Positions 42,853-57,800 of a stretch of 64,000 nucleotides of DNA are shown one piece after another. Origin of the DNA: Actinia tenebrosa (Eukaryota > Cnidaria > Anthozoa > Actiniaria > Actiniidae); NCBI RefSeq assembly GCF_009602425.1, contig NW_022261782.1:284008-348007 (forward strand), in the 5' to 3' direction. The notes beneath the pieces were generated by a model. The model worked only from the letters and a program-made list of their open reading frames with translations. It did no database searches and was not told the origin of the DNA. A program made the position numbers and the translations under genes. How positions within the stretch are numbered: position 1 is the first letter of the stretch; every line of letters starts with the position of its first letter.

Positions 42853-45800
42853 ATGTTTGGTTCTGTGTTGGAAAAGTTTCGTTCATCACCGAATAAAAAC
42901 GAGCCAAAACCCATAAATACCGAGGAAAATAAGTCAAGGAAAAGGTAATGGAACTCTTGTCTAGTTTAGTAGCAAATTATTTTTTCTAAATATGTATTTT
43001 TGGGGNTTTTTTTGACGTCTAAGTTTTGCATGCTTGACATTTGGATATTATAACTTAACTCTTATAACTAGGCAAGCTTATTAACTTATTTATTTTGTGG
43101 GTTTGAAAAAAATACTAAAATGATTCTTTAGCTGTTTAGAATTTGCTAAAATCCCTCGCCGGATTCCAGTACAGTATGTAGGGCAGCAGTTTACACTTAA
43201 TGTTTTGAAAAAAGATATTTTAAACACTGTATTATAGCTTACAGTACTTGTTAGAATAGTATTTGCACTATAAATGCACATGTACTTAAAGAATTGCAAT
43301 TTTAAGCTATAACTTATAGCCTTGAAACGTTTTTAAATATTATTTTTGAATATTATTATAATATTTGATGTCATGGTTTGTTATTTAAAAGGGAATAAGA
43401 GAGAGTGATTATCAAATGAAGGGTGTTACAGTTACATGTACTGTGAAATACATAATACTGTTATATTTAACTATATAGTATCTCTCTAATTCCAACTTGT
43501 TCATCCTCTAACAATTATAAACGCGTAAATAACAGTTTGAATGTGTACTGTGTAAGAAAACATTTGAATTTTTCAATTGCACATTAGGTCATCGCGACCT
43601 CTTGGGGGTGCTTTGGTGCTATTTAACAAAATACATGTATTTCTCATTAGCATCCATTGTTAATGGCATGAAAATAGCCGCCATGTTTTTGTCTTTTAAC
43701 TGTCTTGGTAATGTTTGCAACCCATTAATTCTAGTTGAATTCTAGATTCAGGTTGTCTGTGATGACGATAGAGCTTTCCCTCTTTTATATACATGTATAA
43801 GAAGTGATCAGTATTTAAAAAAATAATAAATTCAATAGTCTTATTCCTTTGATCATGGCAAATCAGTAAAGTTTGTAGGAGTTTTTCTGGTTTGTACATA
43901 TACCCAATTCAAATTACATTTAGTATTGTTTACAGTGAGAACACTTGAACCGTGATGTTCACTTCAAGTTTTTTGTCACTTTTTCAAACTGCATACTGTA
44001 GACCATAACTTAAGCTAATTGATTGAAAATAAGTTTTATTTTGATCACTCGGTAAACTCAATGCTTCATTTTACAGGGTTTGAAAAAGTAGAAAAGTCAG
44101 AAAATAATAACATGGAAATTCAAGTGTCAAAAAAGTGTTTATGGATTAAGTGTCCTTCCTGTAAAAAGCAGTATATTTTTTGTGCTACCACAATACAGTG
44201 TAGCAGGAGTTCACAGGAGTTTTTGCAGACTGTCTGTCCATTCCAAATTTCATATTTTCAAATTTTAAATGTTTTTAATTTCAAATTTCAAATTTTTTAG
44301 GGAGGTTGTTGTTGAAGATCAAGCAACGGATGTTCTACAGACACCTCCTTACAAAAGATCAAGAAATACGGGTAAAATGCTATTTTGTTTGTCTTTTGTT
44401 GCATATAAACTGTTGTGCCGACATATACTGTACAGAGTTCATTTGATACGTATTCTCACTTGCCTTGAAGGTTTTTCTCTGGTAATTGAGTGACCCAATT
44501 TGTACCTGTCCCTACATGAGACCAATGATTGAGAGTTGTATACTTTAAGAATATTAAATATAGTGGTAGTGAGTGTGGAATTTTTACATTGTGATGATGA
44601 CCTTCAGTTATCATCACATTCTTCATCGCATTCTTCTTCCGGTTGTGTGAAGGTCTTCGTATTGACGTACAAATTGAGTTAAAATAACCACCAGGACATC
44701 CCCAAGGTAATCAGAACCACTACATGTAAATATAAGCAACCAGCAGAAAGGAGGCTTCAGAAACATGAATGCATGGAGTATGTTGTATATTATATACTGT
44801 CTTAAATGTCAACCTCTGACTAGGGAAGCTCNGCGATGACCCACTCTATTATGATGTAAAATAAACACAAATAACTCCTAGATTCAAATTAAAATTGAGG
44901 TTGTAAGGTTAGGGAGTAAAACCAGAGAACCTGGAGAAAAACCTTCAATTCAAGGAAGAGACCAAACCAACTCAGAATCTGATACCCCATAGGGGAGAGG
45001 TGTTATACTTAAACACTGCACCACACTTGATTTCCAAAGATTCATATATAACTTATAAAAAATATCTATAACTTAGAACAAACAGTATACCAGTATATTG
45101 ACTGTCTAATGTTGGTCTAAGGTTACCAGGTCCTCGGCAAAGTATACAGTACAGGCCATTAATGTAATACCATTTTATATAGACAAACAAGTTAAAAGTT
45201 ATATTTGCACTTTTGAACTTTTTCATTTTGACACAAATTTATGTCGAGCAGCAAATATTTCTCATGGTGTAATGTTTCACGATGAATCGACATAAATTTA
45301 TGTCAATCAATAAAATTCAAAAGCAGAAGTGCAAAAGTGCAAAATATATAACTTCTAGCTTGTTATATTACTGCAATTTTCATGCACATGCAAACTCTTT
45401 GTCTGCGAGCTGCATTCTGAAATTTGGTTTTTCGCTGCTGCCAGTCACAAATGTGAAAGGTACATGTACGAACTGGTTAGATTTGATTGATGGCATCAAA
45501 AAACCAAACTTAGCGTGCAGCTCGCAGACACAGAGTTCGCATGTTTGTGAAAATCGCAGTAATATTTTTTTTTATTTGAAGGTGATCCTGGTCCAATCAC
45601 TTTCTTCAGTGATTTGTTAACAAATGCAATGAGCTTTACTCGCAAGTATAACCCATTCTGGAGATATGTTGTTGGGAAACAAAACGAAGATGAGCCAAAA
45701 ACAATAGCTACTATTGATCTTGAAGCTGAAAATAATGATGGTAAAAAGATCAAGAGTAGTTCCACAGACCAGGATGTTGTGTACTTGGGGACTTTATTGA

Positions 45801-48800
45801 GAGAGGATGTTATTAGTGGCGACAAGCAAAGAGTTAGATACACAGCAACTAGACAGGCAAAGGTAATTTAACAATCAGGTTGTGTATTAGGGGCCGATCA
45901 TTGTTTATTGCCTTGGGGGGGGGGGAGTGGTAGAATATTTACGGGGCTCACTCTTGGTTTTTAGACAACTGGAGGGGGCCAGATCATATATACATTGACA
46001 GGGGTNGGTCACTTCCTAGTAACCAATAATAAGGGAAGGTTATAAAAAAGAGGGATAGTACTGCTACAAAACTCCTCTCCCCCCTCCCTCCCCTAGGCAT
46101 TGAATGATTACACTGGTCCCTTAATACCAATAATTGTAAGTTGTACATTTTATAGAATGACCATAACCCCTCCTCCACTTCCGTAATCTCCTCCTATTCT
46201 TATCCCTCACTACCAATTTGTCAGGAGTTTGAAGGACAGATTAAAAGCCATTGCAATCATTTTACCATAACCTACATATTATATAGGATATCCATAACTT
46301 TTCCTCCTCCTCCTCTGTGCTCGTCCTCCCGACCCCCCCCCCCCCCCCTTTTTCATGAATACTTACCAAATAAGCAAACAAGTGTGATTTTTATTCAATG
46401 TCATTGAGTTAAGAAGGAGGATTAAAAAGCATTGCAATCATTTTACAATAACTTACATATATAGGATATCCATAAACCTTCCCTTGTCCTCTGTGCTTGT
46501 CTCTCCCCCCCTCCCAATATTTTTCATTAATACTTACAAAATAAGTGTGGTTTATTCTATGTCTTTGAGTTAATTACTCAGAACACGTTTTGTTAACATG
46601 TACTATAGGAAAAAGAGTCTGAACAATCAAAACCAAGCAGTTTAAGTGATTCTATCAGAGGTCGAAAGCCATTGCACATCAGTAGAATGGAAAAGGCACC
46701 ATCCTTCTCGTATATGCATCAATCCACCCCTCTACAACCAGATGAACAAGTTAGAGGTCGTATACCAGTATTTGCTATACCTGATGAACCATCTCCTCTC
46801 CCTTTGCCGCAAAGTGATTGGAAACACAAGACTTACAGTGGTACTGTGTAATTAACTTTAATATATTTTAAGATTAAGTTGTCGCTTGAGAATTTTGTCT
46901 ATTTATTTATTTATTTATTCTATTCTTTTTATTAATTGAATTATTAAGTCATAAACAATTGTTACAATAAACAAAAACAAAAAAGCAAAAAAAAAAAAAA
47001 AAAAAACCGAAAAGGGAAACTCATAATGGTCATGTTAAATCTTAATGTATTGCTTCTAGTTCCATTAATTTTCTTTATTTTCTTTCACAGCCAAAAACTA
47101 TGGAGGGATAAAAGAAAATAAAACCAGTCATCCTGTCTATCAAAGAGCGCCAGAAGGTCCCAAACCTTTAACTAATCAGCAGAAGTCCTCCTTATTGACT
47201 GAAAATAAAGCTTTTGTGAATAGCTTTAATGTCAGCCAGAAACCAACAGCTTCTAGTCTACAGGGAAAAATCAGAGTGAGACAAATAAGAGAGTCTCCTA
47301 GGAAACCAGCACCTTTGCGTAGACAGAGGAATACAGCCATCGATGTGAGTATTTTGAATGAGTCATCACTTATTGATTGTGTCTGTGATCATACTTAGTA
47401 ACGTGCATCAAGTTCAGCCAGGGTTCCTAACATTTTAAATAATACTCTGATAATAATTATAATATAAATACAACCACAACTCCATGTGATTTGGTTGATA
47501 ATGATAATGATTTGATGTATATTATATATATTGTAGGTTATAAGACTGGCAGAAAAGGAACGCTACAAGCAGCTTCTTTCACAGTTTACATCTGCCTGTA
47601 TTCCTAGTTCCAATATGAATGACACAACATTAGACAGTAACAAAGAGAACTCGGTCATTAATATATCAAGTAATTCCTCTGCATCTGAGAATAGTATTTT
47701 TGCTGCCAAGCCTACAGAAATACATATAAGACAGCCAAGGTTAGTAGGTTTTGGTTGTGATGCACTATATTAGAGACCTTTAATGTATTTCAACCTGCTA
47801 TTCTGAGCCCTACTGTAGGTTGGCATCAGTTTGCTGTTGTTACACGTAGTTGTTAAGGTTTCAATTGGATGACCAACAATTTCAACTGTCATGTGTCTTT
47901 AGGTCATTCGAGGGAAGTGTCCTGTCTCCAAGGTCCAGATTACTCCCTAGACATCAAACGGCTCATCACAGCACACCATTATCTCCAGTCTCACATCCAA
48001 CCATACTCAAGGTCATTCCTTCAACTAGCAAGAGTCACACTAGAAATGAACATGTAGAAGACTTGCTACTCCACTCCAAGCAAGGTTAGCTCTATCTTAT
48101 GCTCTAATTATTAACTTTATAACTTGACTCTGAAGATGACTTCCATTCAGGTTGTTGTTACTTCAGTCACCACAAACAACAGTCTTTCTAAAGACAAACC
48201 AACTCACCCAGACCAGGGGCAGATACAAGGGTGTCTCTAGGTATACCCCACCCCCTAAGCCGCTGTCTTTTTCCTGTACATGATGCAGTAATTCTATTAG
48301 TCTTCTTTTTACTTATGATTACTGTTACTAGAATCATTAGTCTGACTCAAGATTAAATTGCATTATTTAGATGAAATCTAAAAATCAATCTAAGAATAAA
48401 TTAAATAAGTCAGATCAGGATTATTGATGACATCACTGTATCATCACTCTTTTATTTCGGACACCTCCCTTGCAAATTTCTGGAAACCCTCCTGCAGACA
48501 ATGAACACACTCAACGACGAATTATTGTGAATAAAACAATCCATACTGTACATTTAGTGGTTGGCTGCTGTACAGCTGTACCATACAGCAGAGGTGGTGG
48601 AGTGCTAAAAATGCAGCAGTGTCTGATCAAAAAATTCCTTTTTCTGCCTGATAACTTTCTCCTAAAGCTTCTCTAGGAAACAGCACTTAAATTATTTTAT
48701 GCCAAAAGACTGAAAGATCAAAAGTAGTGACTCTTTTTACCTTGTCTACACAGTACAGTGAAGATTATCCAATGTCTTGTGCCTTAAGGTGGCTCGACCC

Positions 48801-51800
48801 CCTCACGCTTGACCGCTACCTTCCACTTTTGGAACGCTAGTGCATAAACGTCTTTTATCCAATTGCAAATCTTTTTTGCATATAAGTCACATAAAGATTG
48901 AATTAATGTTTGATGCAATTTTTAGTGAGATCGGACGTCATAACACTTGATTATAATGAAATATTTGTTTTCGTTTAGAAAATAAATTTAGCCTTGCAGA
49001 GCGTTCAACACTAAAATGCTTCGTACCACATAATTATATACTAGATGCCTCCCTTTGTGGGGATTTTTGAAAAAATCTATCTAGCTAATAATGAGATATT
49101 TGAGATTATTTAAATATAGTGCATAATCTACTTCAAAACTAAACAATGGATTTCATACGGCCGAAATTAATATTTCAGAGCTATATATTTACAAAAGTTA
49201 TTGCTCATTTAGTTTTACTCTGTATCTAGTTTTAAAAGGAACATTTTGAAGGTAATCGATTTATGCGATTTCGTGAAAACGTATAGTGCAGAAGACNGGG
49301 TAAACATTTGATGCGCACTTTTCATCACAGTTTTCTAGACAATCTTACTAGATCTTCCATTATTNTAAAATTCGCTGATCATTTCTCTCAAAATTACATC
49401 AGGATACAAAAAAAAACTGTTTGTTACCAAACTTCGGGGGTAAATCGGAAAGCAGCCAAGCGAGATGAGACCGTGCATGGTGCAAAAGAATTTGATTTTA
49501 TGATCATTAGCAAACAATAGAATTCCCAGAGCATCAAATCGTTGAACGATCAATGTTTTCTGTATTTCTCGTTCGCTTTAGATCGCTTTAAATGAGTTCA
49601 ATAATCTTGCAATTTTGTGTAATATTAGTTTAAGTTCAAATTTGTATCCTGACATAATTTTGAGAGAAATGATCAGCGGATTTTAGAATAATGGAAGATC
49701 TAGTAAGATTGACTAGAAAACTGCGATGAAAAGTGCGCATCAAATGTTTACCCCGTCTTCTGCACTATACGTTTNNNNNNNNNNNNNNNNNNNNNNNNNN
49801 NNNNNNNNNNNNNNNNNNNNNNNNNNNNNNNNNNNNNNNNNNNNNNNNNNNNNNNNNNNNNNNNNNNNNNNNNNNNNNNNNNNNNNNNNNNNNNNNNNNN
49901 NNNNNNNNNNNNNNNNNNNNNNNNNNNNNNNNNNNNNNNNNNNNNNNNNNNNNNNNNNNNNNNNNNNNNNNNNNNNNNNNNNNNNNNNNNNNNNNNNNNN
50001 NNNNNNNNNNNNNNNNNNNNNNNNNNNNNNNNNNNNNNNNNNNNNNNNNNNNNNNNNNNNNNNNNNNNNNNNNNNNNNNNNNNNNNNNNNNNNNNNNNNN
50101 NNNNNNNNNNNNNNNNNNNNNNNNNNNNNNNNNNNNNNNNNNNNNNNNNNNNNNNNNNNNNNNNTGCAAAAAAGATTTGCAATCGGATAAAAGACGTTTA
50201 TGTACTAGCATTCCAAAAGTGGAAGGTAGCGGTCGAGCCACCTTAAATAAGGCCTTATAAACTAGAAATCCTATCATTTTTAGTGATGATCGTTACCTCC
50301 AAGAAGCTTGTAGGTGTTTTAAACGGCTCTGTCAAGATGCATGTACGTTCACAAGTTTTATTCACAAGGTTAATTTCGGTTTCAACATGGTTCGGCAACC
50401 AATTTCATATTTCCTTTGTAACCAGTTTGCATGCATATACGAATACACATTCACATGAATAAACGATTCGCTGTAGAATCAAAAAATTATAGTCATCAAA
50501 ATGTCAATAAACTTCTAACAAACTCAAAAATAAACTTACACATTTTTTGTCTGTCCTGAGGGGATTCTAGGACAGTCTCACTCTCCTCTAGTTACAGTAA
50601 ACTCCTGACTCTGGTCCCTCCTAACCAGCACTTCCCACCTGAAGCCCTTAGCAAAAATATTCATACGTCACAACGAAGCTTTATGAATAATTTGATTTTA
50701 TAATTAACCATGATAAGTTTGAGTTTAATTATGCTTCTTACCAAATGATAAACATAAAGCAAAAATAATGGTTATGGATAGTAGTAGAGGGAAACTGAAT
50801 TTCCACGTTAAAACTAATCTCTGAAATTACTAAAAATTGCTATAATTAAAATGAATACATTTTTTAATTTTTTTTGTTTTATGAAGCTATTTTAGAATAG
50901 CCATTGGCTAACAAACCTGTTGTAATTTCATTTGATATTATGTAGAATCAGCTGGACTTGTCAACCAAAGCACCATATCCTTCAGGTACTACACTTTGTG
51001 AAAGTCTTTGAATGTTTGCAGTGAATCATGTCATTGTAGTGACCATGCTTAGTGGAAATTATCTTTGAAGCACGACCATTATAATCGTTGAAATTCTAGT
51101 TGTCAAATGGAACATTGAACTTTGTGAGTAAGGCTTCAACAGTAATGGTAGTAGGGAAAGGTTTTTTTGTTTGTTCCTATCGTACATATGTACGATAATT
51201 ATGATATACATATGTACAACATGGCTTTGTATTTTGGTTATTAAAAATAAGGGAGGCATATGGGTAGTGAAAAGTCTCAGGTTTGAATCCTGAACTGGGC
51301 ACAACATGTAAGCAGACTTTATTTAGTCTTTAAGGGTTTTTCTCTGGTTTTCCTCCCCTCTGCAAAATCCAACTCACTAAATTCAAGTAAGATCTATGAG
51401 TGGTCGTGCCCTGACTTTGATCATCTCATAAATTTAAGATAAAATTTAAAGTTTTTTTTAAAGAATCAAATGGTTTTTATTCATTTAAAACAATTGAAAA
51501 GTGCTTTAATTTTCCATGTTTTGTTTTGTGCAGGACTCCTCAACCCATGGCAAAAGAGGATGAAATCCTTTCAGGAACTTGGACAAAGAAATGGTAAAAA
51601 CAATACACTAGCTACATTATTACAGATAACTTATTTTACATAAATTCCTTTGCTTATGTCACCTTGTAACATCAAATGTTGTTTGTACTTCCAGGAGAAA
51701 TATCTTGAGTCCAGAGAATCTGCAGAGAGAGCGGCAATTGGCAAAGATTGCAAGAGAAGAAGAAAAGTTGAGGTTGTTGAAGGCTAAGGTATGTCAGTTC

Positions 51801-54800
51801 CTAAGCTAGCTCAAGTATTTTTGGGCCCACATTAATTGGCTATACTGTTGCGGTAGCCCTGCTTCTTCTTTCCAATCAAATTGTAGTATAAAAACAATGC
51901 ATTTGGGTAGTGGAGCCAATAATCAACCTAGACTGCAAGAGAATAGTAATTTGATCCTGATGTTATGGGTAAACAACTAGATAGCCATCATCGTTTTTCA
52001 TGCAGGAATAAAAAGATATGTTACAAGGCTATTGTTTTCTGCTGCTTTCTGATTGGCTCCACTACCCAAAGTTGGAATGCATTGTTTTCATTCTACATTT
52101 TAATTGGTTATCTTGTCTACTAACTGGTCTAAGTGGTCCCTGTTACAGTAGTTGCACTGTGATTCCTTATGATTACTCTTCAGTCGGGGTAGTTATTAAT
52201 AAAAATAATAGACCCTTTGCATTTTTTTTTTTTTTAACATTTTTTATTATCATTTGTCATTTTTATAAATATAACAATACAAAACAAAAGAAACACTAGT
52301 AAATCATAGCTAGGCAGAGATATAAAATTAACAATCTATTTAGACCCTTTGCAGTTAACGGTCACGTGTCTGTACTGGAGTGCAAAATTTTTGTTTTTAT
52401 ATTAAATTGGTGATTCTTTTTAGCTACTTGTAAAGAACTGAATGAAAANATGTGTAACCAGTGTGTAACGAAATGTGGTTTTATTACGATCTCTCGAAGC
52501 AGGTTGTAGAAAGTTTATTTGCAGTCCAGTAAATTTCACCCTTGGGAATCAAAATGTTAATTCATATGCTCTCAGTGAATTAATCAGCACGTGATTGCTT
52601 AGAACATCTTTAGTTTCATTCATAACCTGTTATAATATTTTGTTGGTACATTAAGCAAAATATTCATGATTAATTGATTGATTTATAATTATATTTGATG
52701 TTTTTTTATTAATAGAGAATAGGAGAACAAGAATCTGCAATAGAAGAGGTGAGTAAGTCCATTCATTCCCATTCCTTCATCCATGCATCCAGCCATCCTT
52801 TCACTCCTTTTTCCTAGGATAATTTCCCCCACCTTATTTAGACACCATGTCACATCACTGTACTTTGATTTAAAAAATATTGGCCTTAAAATCACAGTTA
52901 GTCATTTGGTTCTTGGAATAATTTTTAGGGAATGATCCTACTCTCCAAGCAGAATTTTTCTTGTTCTCACTCTGTAACATAGGAGAAAAGAAGAGCTGGG
53001 TGGAAAGGTCCTTTTTTTACAGTTTCATGGGGGGGGGAGGGACTGTAGTATCCCCTATCGTGAACACAGATTTCTCATACCTGCTTTAGATGACTTTAAT
53101 GACTTTGGAATAATTGAAAACCAACAATTGCTGGGTTTCGATCGCTGATAGAATTAAAGTTATTGTTTGGGTGTCCTCCATAATGGCTTGAAAGAAAAAA
53201 TCGTCCTCTTTTTGTGACTAACAAACCTATGGCCCTCATTCAATAGAGTTTGCACATCTAGCGTGACATTTTCAATATTAATTCAAGACCAATAAACGTT
53301 TTGGTGACTTGAAACAGTGTTTCATGTGTATTGCAGTTTTCACTTCCTGTGTACATTTTATGCATCATGGCTTTGGCATGTTTTTAATCTAGGTCGACGG
53401 ACTTTGCTCTACTGTGTATTTTTACACGTCTATTTGCAAATATAATACACATTTCGGGCTACCTAAAATCCTTTTTGGTCTTGGCTTCGATGATCTAACC
53501 TCGAACCCGACTACTGTAAGTTTTTTCAATTAGGTGTACTTGGACGAGGGAACTCAAACGCAAGCCTCCCAGCATTGGTGAGAAGTCGACGTTTTATAAC
53601 AGCGTAGACTACCCATGCTACCCAGAAGAGTATTTAACTGTACTTAAAGTAAATATTTGACTGTTTTGTGATCTTATTTACCCCAAGGTTAGAGAAAGAA
53701 TTCGCATTGAAGAGGAAAGTGAGGTCAGTACATAGAAAATAAATAGTAGAAATATGAAATAAAATGAAAACTTAGGAAAAATTGTTAATGGATTAGCCCA
53801 AAGGATCATCATTTGCTGGATGAATGAAAATGACAGAGTGTTTTAGATTCCCGTTTATCGCAAACGTGAAACGTCAGTTGATCATTAAAAACTTTTTTTA
53901 AATTATTGAAAAAGAAGCGCAAAAATCTCCAAGTTTTAGATAAACGAAATAATATTTTGGGTTTGTGGTTAGAGGGTTTTATAAAAAATAAAGTGAAATA
54001 CGGTGAAACCGTGTTCGTGGCAAGGAAAAACTGAAATATTAGGTAATCTTTCTGTTGAGGTCCAGTTCAGACTTTTGTCACAGACTGAAATCTGATTTAA
54101 ACGTCGCATTTAATTTTGCCACTTGCAATAAAATCAACGCGAGCTCGTGTTCACAAAAGCCAGCTAAAGCACTAGGATGTTCTTTATCCATTTTGAGAAT
54201 TTATAATTTATGCATTGTATTTGATGTGACGAAAGTTCGAAGTTGCCATCAACGCCAATCTTTAGTCTTTTTGTGCGGTTGGCTCAGTTGAATTTATTTT
54301 GTCATTGGATTCAAATGGTCTGGACGTCGCACTTGTAATTCGGGAAAAGTTCCACGTCTGAACCGGACATTTTTNAAATACCTGTACAATGTGTTTGGAT
54401 GACAGGAAGAAGAAGAACTAGAAGAAGATATGGCAGAGCTTATCCCACTCACAGAGAAAATGCAAAGAGAGGTAAGATGCTTATAAATCTTTATAAAATA
54501 ACCGCTATAAATCCCGCGTTTCAGTTATTGGTTAGAACGCGTGAACTATGAGAGCACACAGCACGCTTGCATACTTCTTATTGCATCATTCCTATTATAT
54601 CCAAATCACGGCTTTCGTAATTTTTCATTTTTTCAAAGAAATAAAAAGCCTACTTTTTGTTCTTCGTGCAGTTAAGGCGCTCAAGGATTTGCAGAACACT
54701 CGAAGTCGTCAGCTATACTTCGCGGCTTCTAAACATTTTTCTCGTGTTTTGTCAACCCCCACGTGCTTTGCCAACCCCGCGTTCTTTTTTAGTTGCACAC

Positions 54801-57800
54801 AGTAAAGAACGTCTAAAGTAAAGCTTGTATANAGGTTTTACACCATTACGTGCCAACGCTCATACTACAGCTTGGGATGCCTGTGGTTTGATGACAGAAC
54901 AATAAAATCACTTTGCAATTCTTTCTCATGTAAAACTAATGTATTGTTCCTGCCATCTAACATGGCTGCCGCCACGTGGTGGTGCAAAATCTCTATACAC
55001 CCAATCAAAATATAGTGACGAATTTGAATAACTATTGTTCTGGACTGACTAGCCTCTCATACATGTGGAAACGCTTTTATGTTTCCACGTGAACGCGAGG
55101 CTAGTCAGTGGCTAGTCAGCGCAGAATAACAGTTATTCAAATTGGTCGCCGTATTTTGATTCGGTGTATACAAATTATATTGTCTTACCCGTCTTTGTTT
55201 GTTAATGCAACTTGTTTGCCTCCTTGCCATTTGGGATTCTTAAAACACTTTATGTTTCTTTGATTATTTCTTCATTTCAGTGTCCCCAATTAGTTTTATA
55301 AACTAAATACATCGACAATTAAATAAAGTTGTTTATTTTATTTTTATTTATTTACCTAATAAGGTGGATAGAGCATTAGGTCCAGGGAATGCTTCTGAAA
55401 CCTTAGCAGATGGCTTCAAAATATCCATCACACGTGGGGACCTGACAACACTAAGTAATCTGAACTGGCTCAATGATGAGGTATCTAAACATTAGCTCCA
55501 CTTATAAAAATTTTTAAAGTTCAGAATATTTCAACAATCCTCTGGATTTAAGACTAAAAGTTTAGACTTTGCCGGTTTAGAACAATCAAGTTTTTGTTAG
55601 GTCTTAGTTTCCCTTCACCAGGTCTTCTAGTTTTTCTCCATCTGCAACAAACACTTATCAAACTTTGGCCCACGTTAAATTCTTCAATTTAGATCAGCCT
55701 AGAGGTTGTTTCAGCGTACCATAGTGAGCTAGCCGTGCCCTGACTTAGATCAGCCCAGAGATTCTTTCGGGACTCTATCAGATTGAGTAAGCCGTGCCCT
55801 GACTTTGATCAGCCCAGAGGTTGTTTCAAGGTTCAATCTGTGAGTTAGCCATGCCCTGACTTAGATCAGCCCAGAGGTCGTTCCAGGGTTCGATCTGTGA
55901 GTAAGCCTTGCTCTGACTTAGATCAGCCCAGAGGTTGTTTCAGGGTTCGATCTGTGAGTTAGCCGTGCCCTGACTTAGATCAGCCCAGAGGTTGTTCCAG
56001 GGTTCGATCTTTGAGTTAGACGTGCCCTGACTTTGATCAGCTCATTACTTTAGCGTTTAATTGCATATAAATTCCTGATCAAAAAACTAAAGTTACTTTT
56101 TATTTGCTTTCAGATTATCAATATCTATTTCAGTCTAATAGCAGACAGAAGTAAATCTGAGGTATAAATTGTTTTTAAGTTTGTTACTTTAAAGTATAAA
56201 GATGCCGTTAATATTTATTTGACTTTGCCGAGCATTGAGGAGAGGGGGCTGGCTGGTTTGCGCTGCTAGTGTACAAAACTAGTGTACAAAACTTCTCACC
56301 GCTAGCTGTGAGGGCTGTTGAGGCTATTAGACCTGCAGCCCGAATGGTCTACGAGTCGATAGCTCGTAATGCTGAAGCCTGAATAGGCTATTGACTCGTT
56401 GAACATTGAGGTCGAGAGGTCTAATTTAACAAAACAAAAAACAAAAAAAAGAAGAAGGAAAAAAAAACCGAATCAGTCAAATAAATGGGAACAAGCAATT
56501 TTGGGATTAGATTGAAGTAATTTGCGTTTCCTTCAATTCATTTTTTTATTTAAAAACTGGCACATTCCGTGGCTAGTAGTAGTCTATCGAATAGACAACT
56601 AGCAGCTCAGCCAATCAGAGAGCATGATTCATGATATACCATTAGTAGGATTATGATAATGATTATTTGATACCCGCGCAAAACACAGATAAATACATTT
56701 ATATTTATTTTTATTTTTGTTTTTCTAGGGATACCCTAAAGTACACACATTTAATTCCTTCTTCTACCCCAAATTAATCAAATCTGGTTGTGATAGTCTG
56801 AAGCGGTGGACAAGAAGGGTGAGTCGGTTGACTAATATGGATTTCTTTGCTCTTGAAAAAGCAAGAATCCCAAAATGATAAGTTGGTCAGTACGTATGAA
56901 GTGAGAAGTCCGCGGTTTGATTCCCTATCACTCATTTCTCTTGATTTCTTTTCGTCTTTGTAGCGTTGGGGAAGCACGGGTGGCGTAGCGGTGTGAGCGC
57001 TCACCTCTCATCAATGCGACCCGAGTCCGAGTCCCGCCGGGTTCGGTGTTGTATATGAGTAGAGTTGTTTGTTGGTTCTCTCCTGTGCTTCAAGGGTTTT
57101 CTGGGTTCTCCGGTTTTCCTCCCTCCACAAAAATCAACTCCTAAAATTCCAATTNGATCACGGAATGAGGGCCACAGGTTTGTTAGCCACTGGCTATTAA
57201 AAGTGCAACCCTCGTGAAAAAAGGACGTTTATTTTTATTGGAACTGGAACCCTCATGAAGGGAGGGGTGCAAAGAATAAAGGCTATATTGCACTTGCCTT
57301 TCACCTCTGGGATCTGAATACAATTTGACAAAAGAATGATACGTTTTCGAACTTAGCCTCCCCGGCAGGCTACCCCATATATTCTCCGTTGGGATCCCTG
57401 TGTTAAATCTTATGGCATAGAAGAACTACCACATGAAGCCCAAGGAGAAACCCTTTCTAAATCAGTAGTAAAATACGCATGTTTTTGTTTTTTAGGTTGA
57501 TATCTTTTCTATGGATATGATTATTGTGCCAATCCATCTAGGAATGCACTGGTGCTTGGCGGTGAGTTATACAACATTTATGAGAATACAAAATTGTATT
57601 TTTGTATCTGGGGTGATATATTCCCTTCGCATCTAAAACTTCTCGACCAGCAGCCCTGAACGGTCTCCATGGAAATAGCGGTAGTCTTATTTGCCACGTT
57701 CACTGCTAGCCGCTGGGAAGGCGACAGTTGATTCAATTTTCACTTACATTATAGGTAATCGACTTCCGCAACAAGACCATCAAGTATTTTGATTCACTCA

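Noticed and set aside
49726-50277. Four long frames around 50 kb
   Set aside because: All are mostly Ns within the gap of the palindromic element.
55692-56040. CRISPR-like regular repeat array
   Set aside because: The units are contiguous with no spacers and the genome is eukaryotic; it is a minisatellite.
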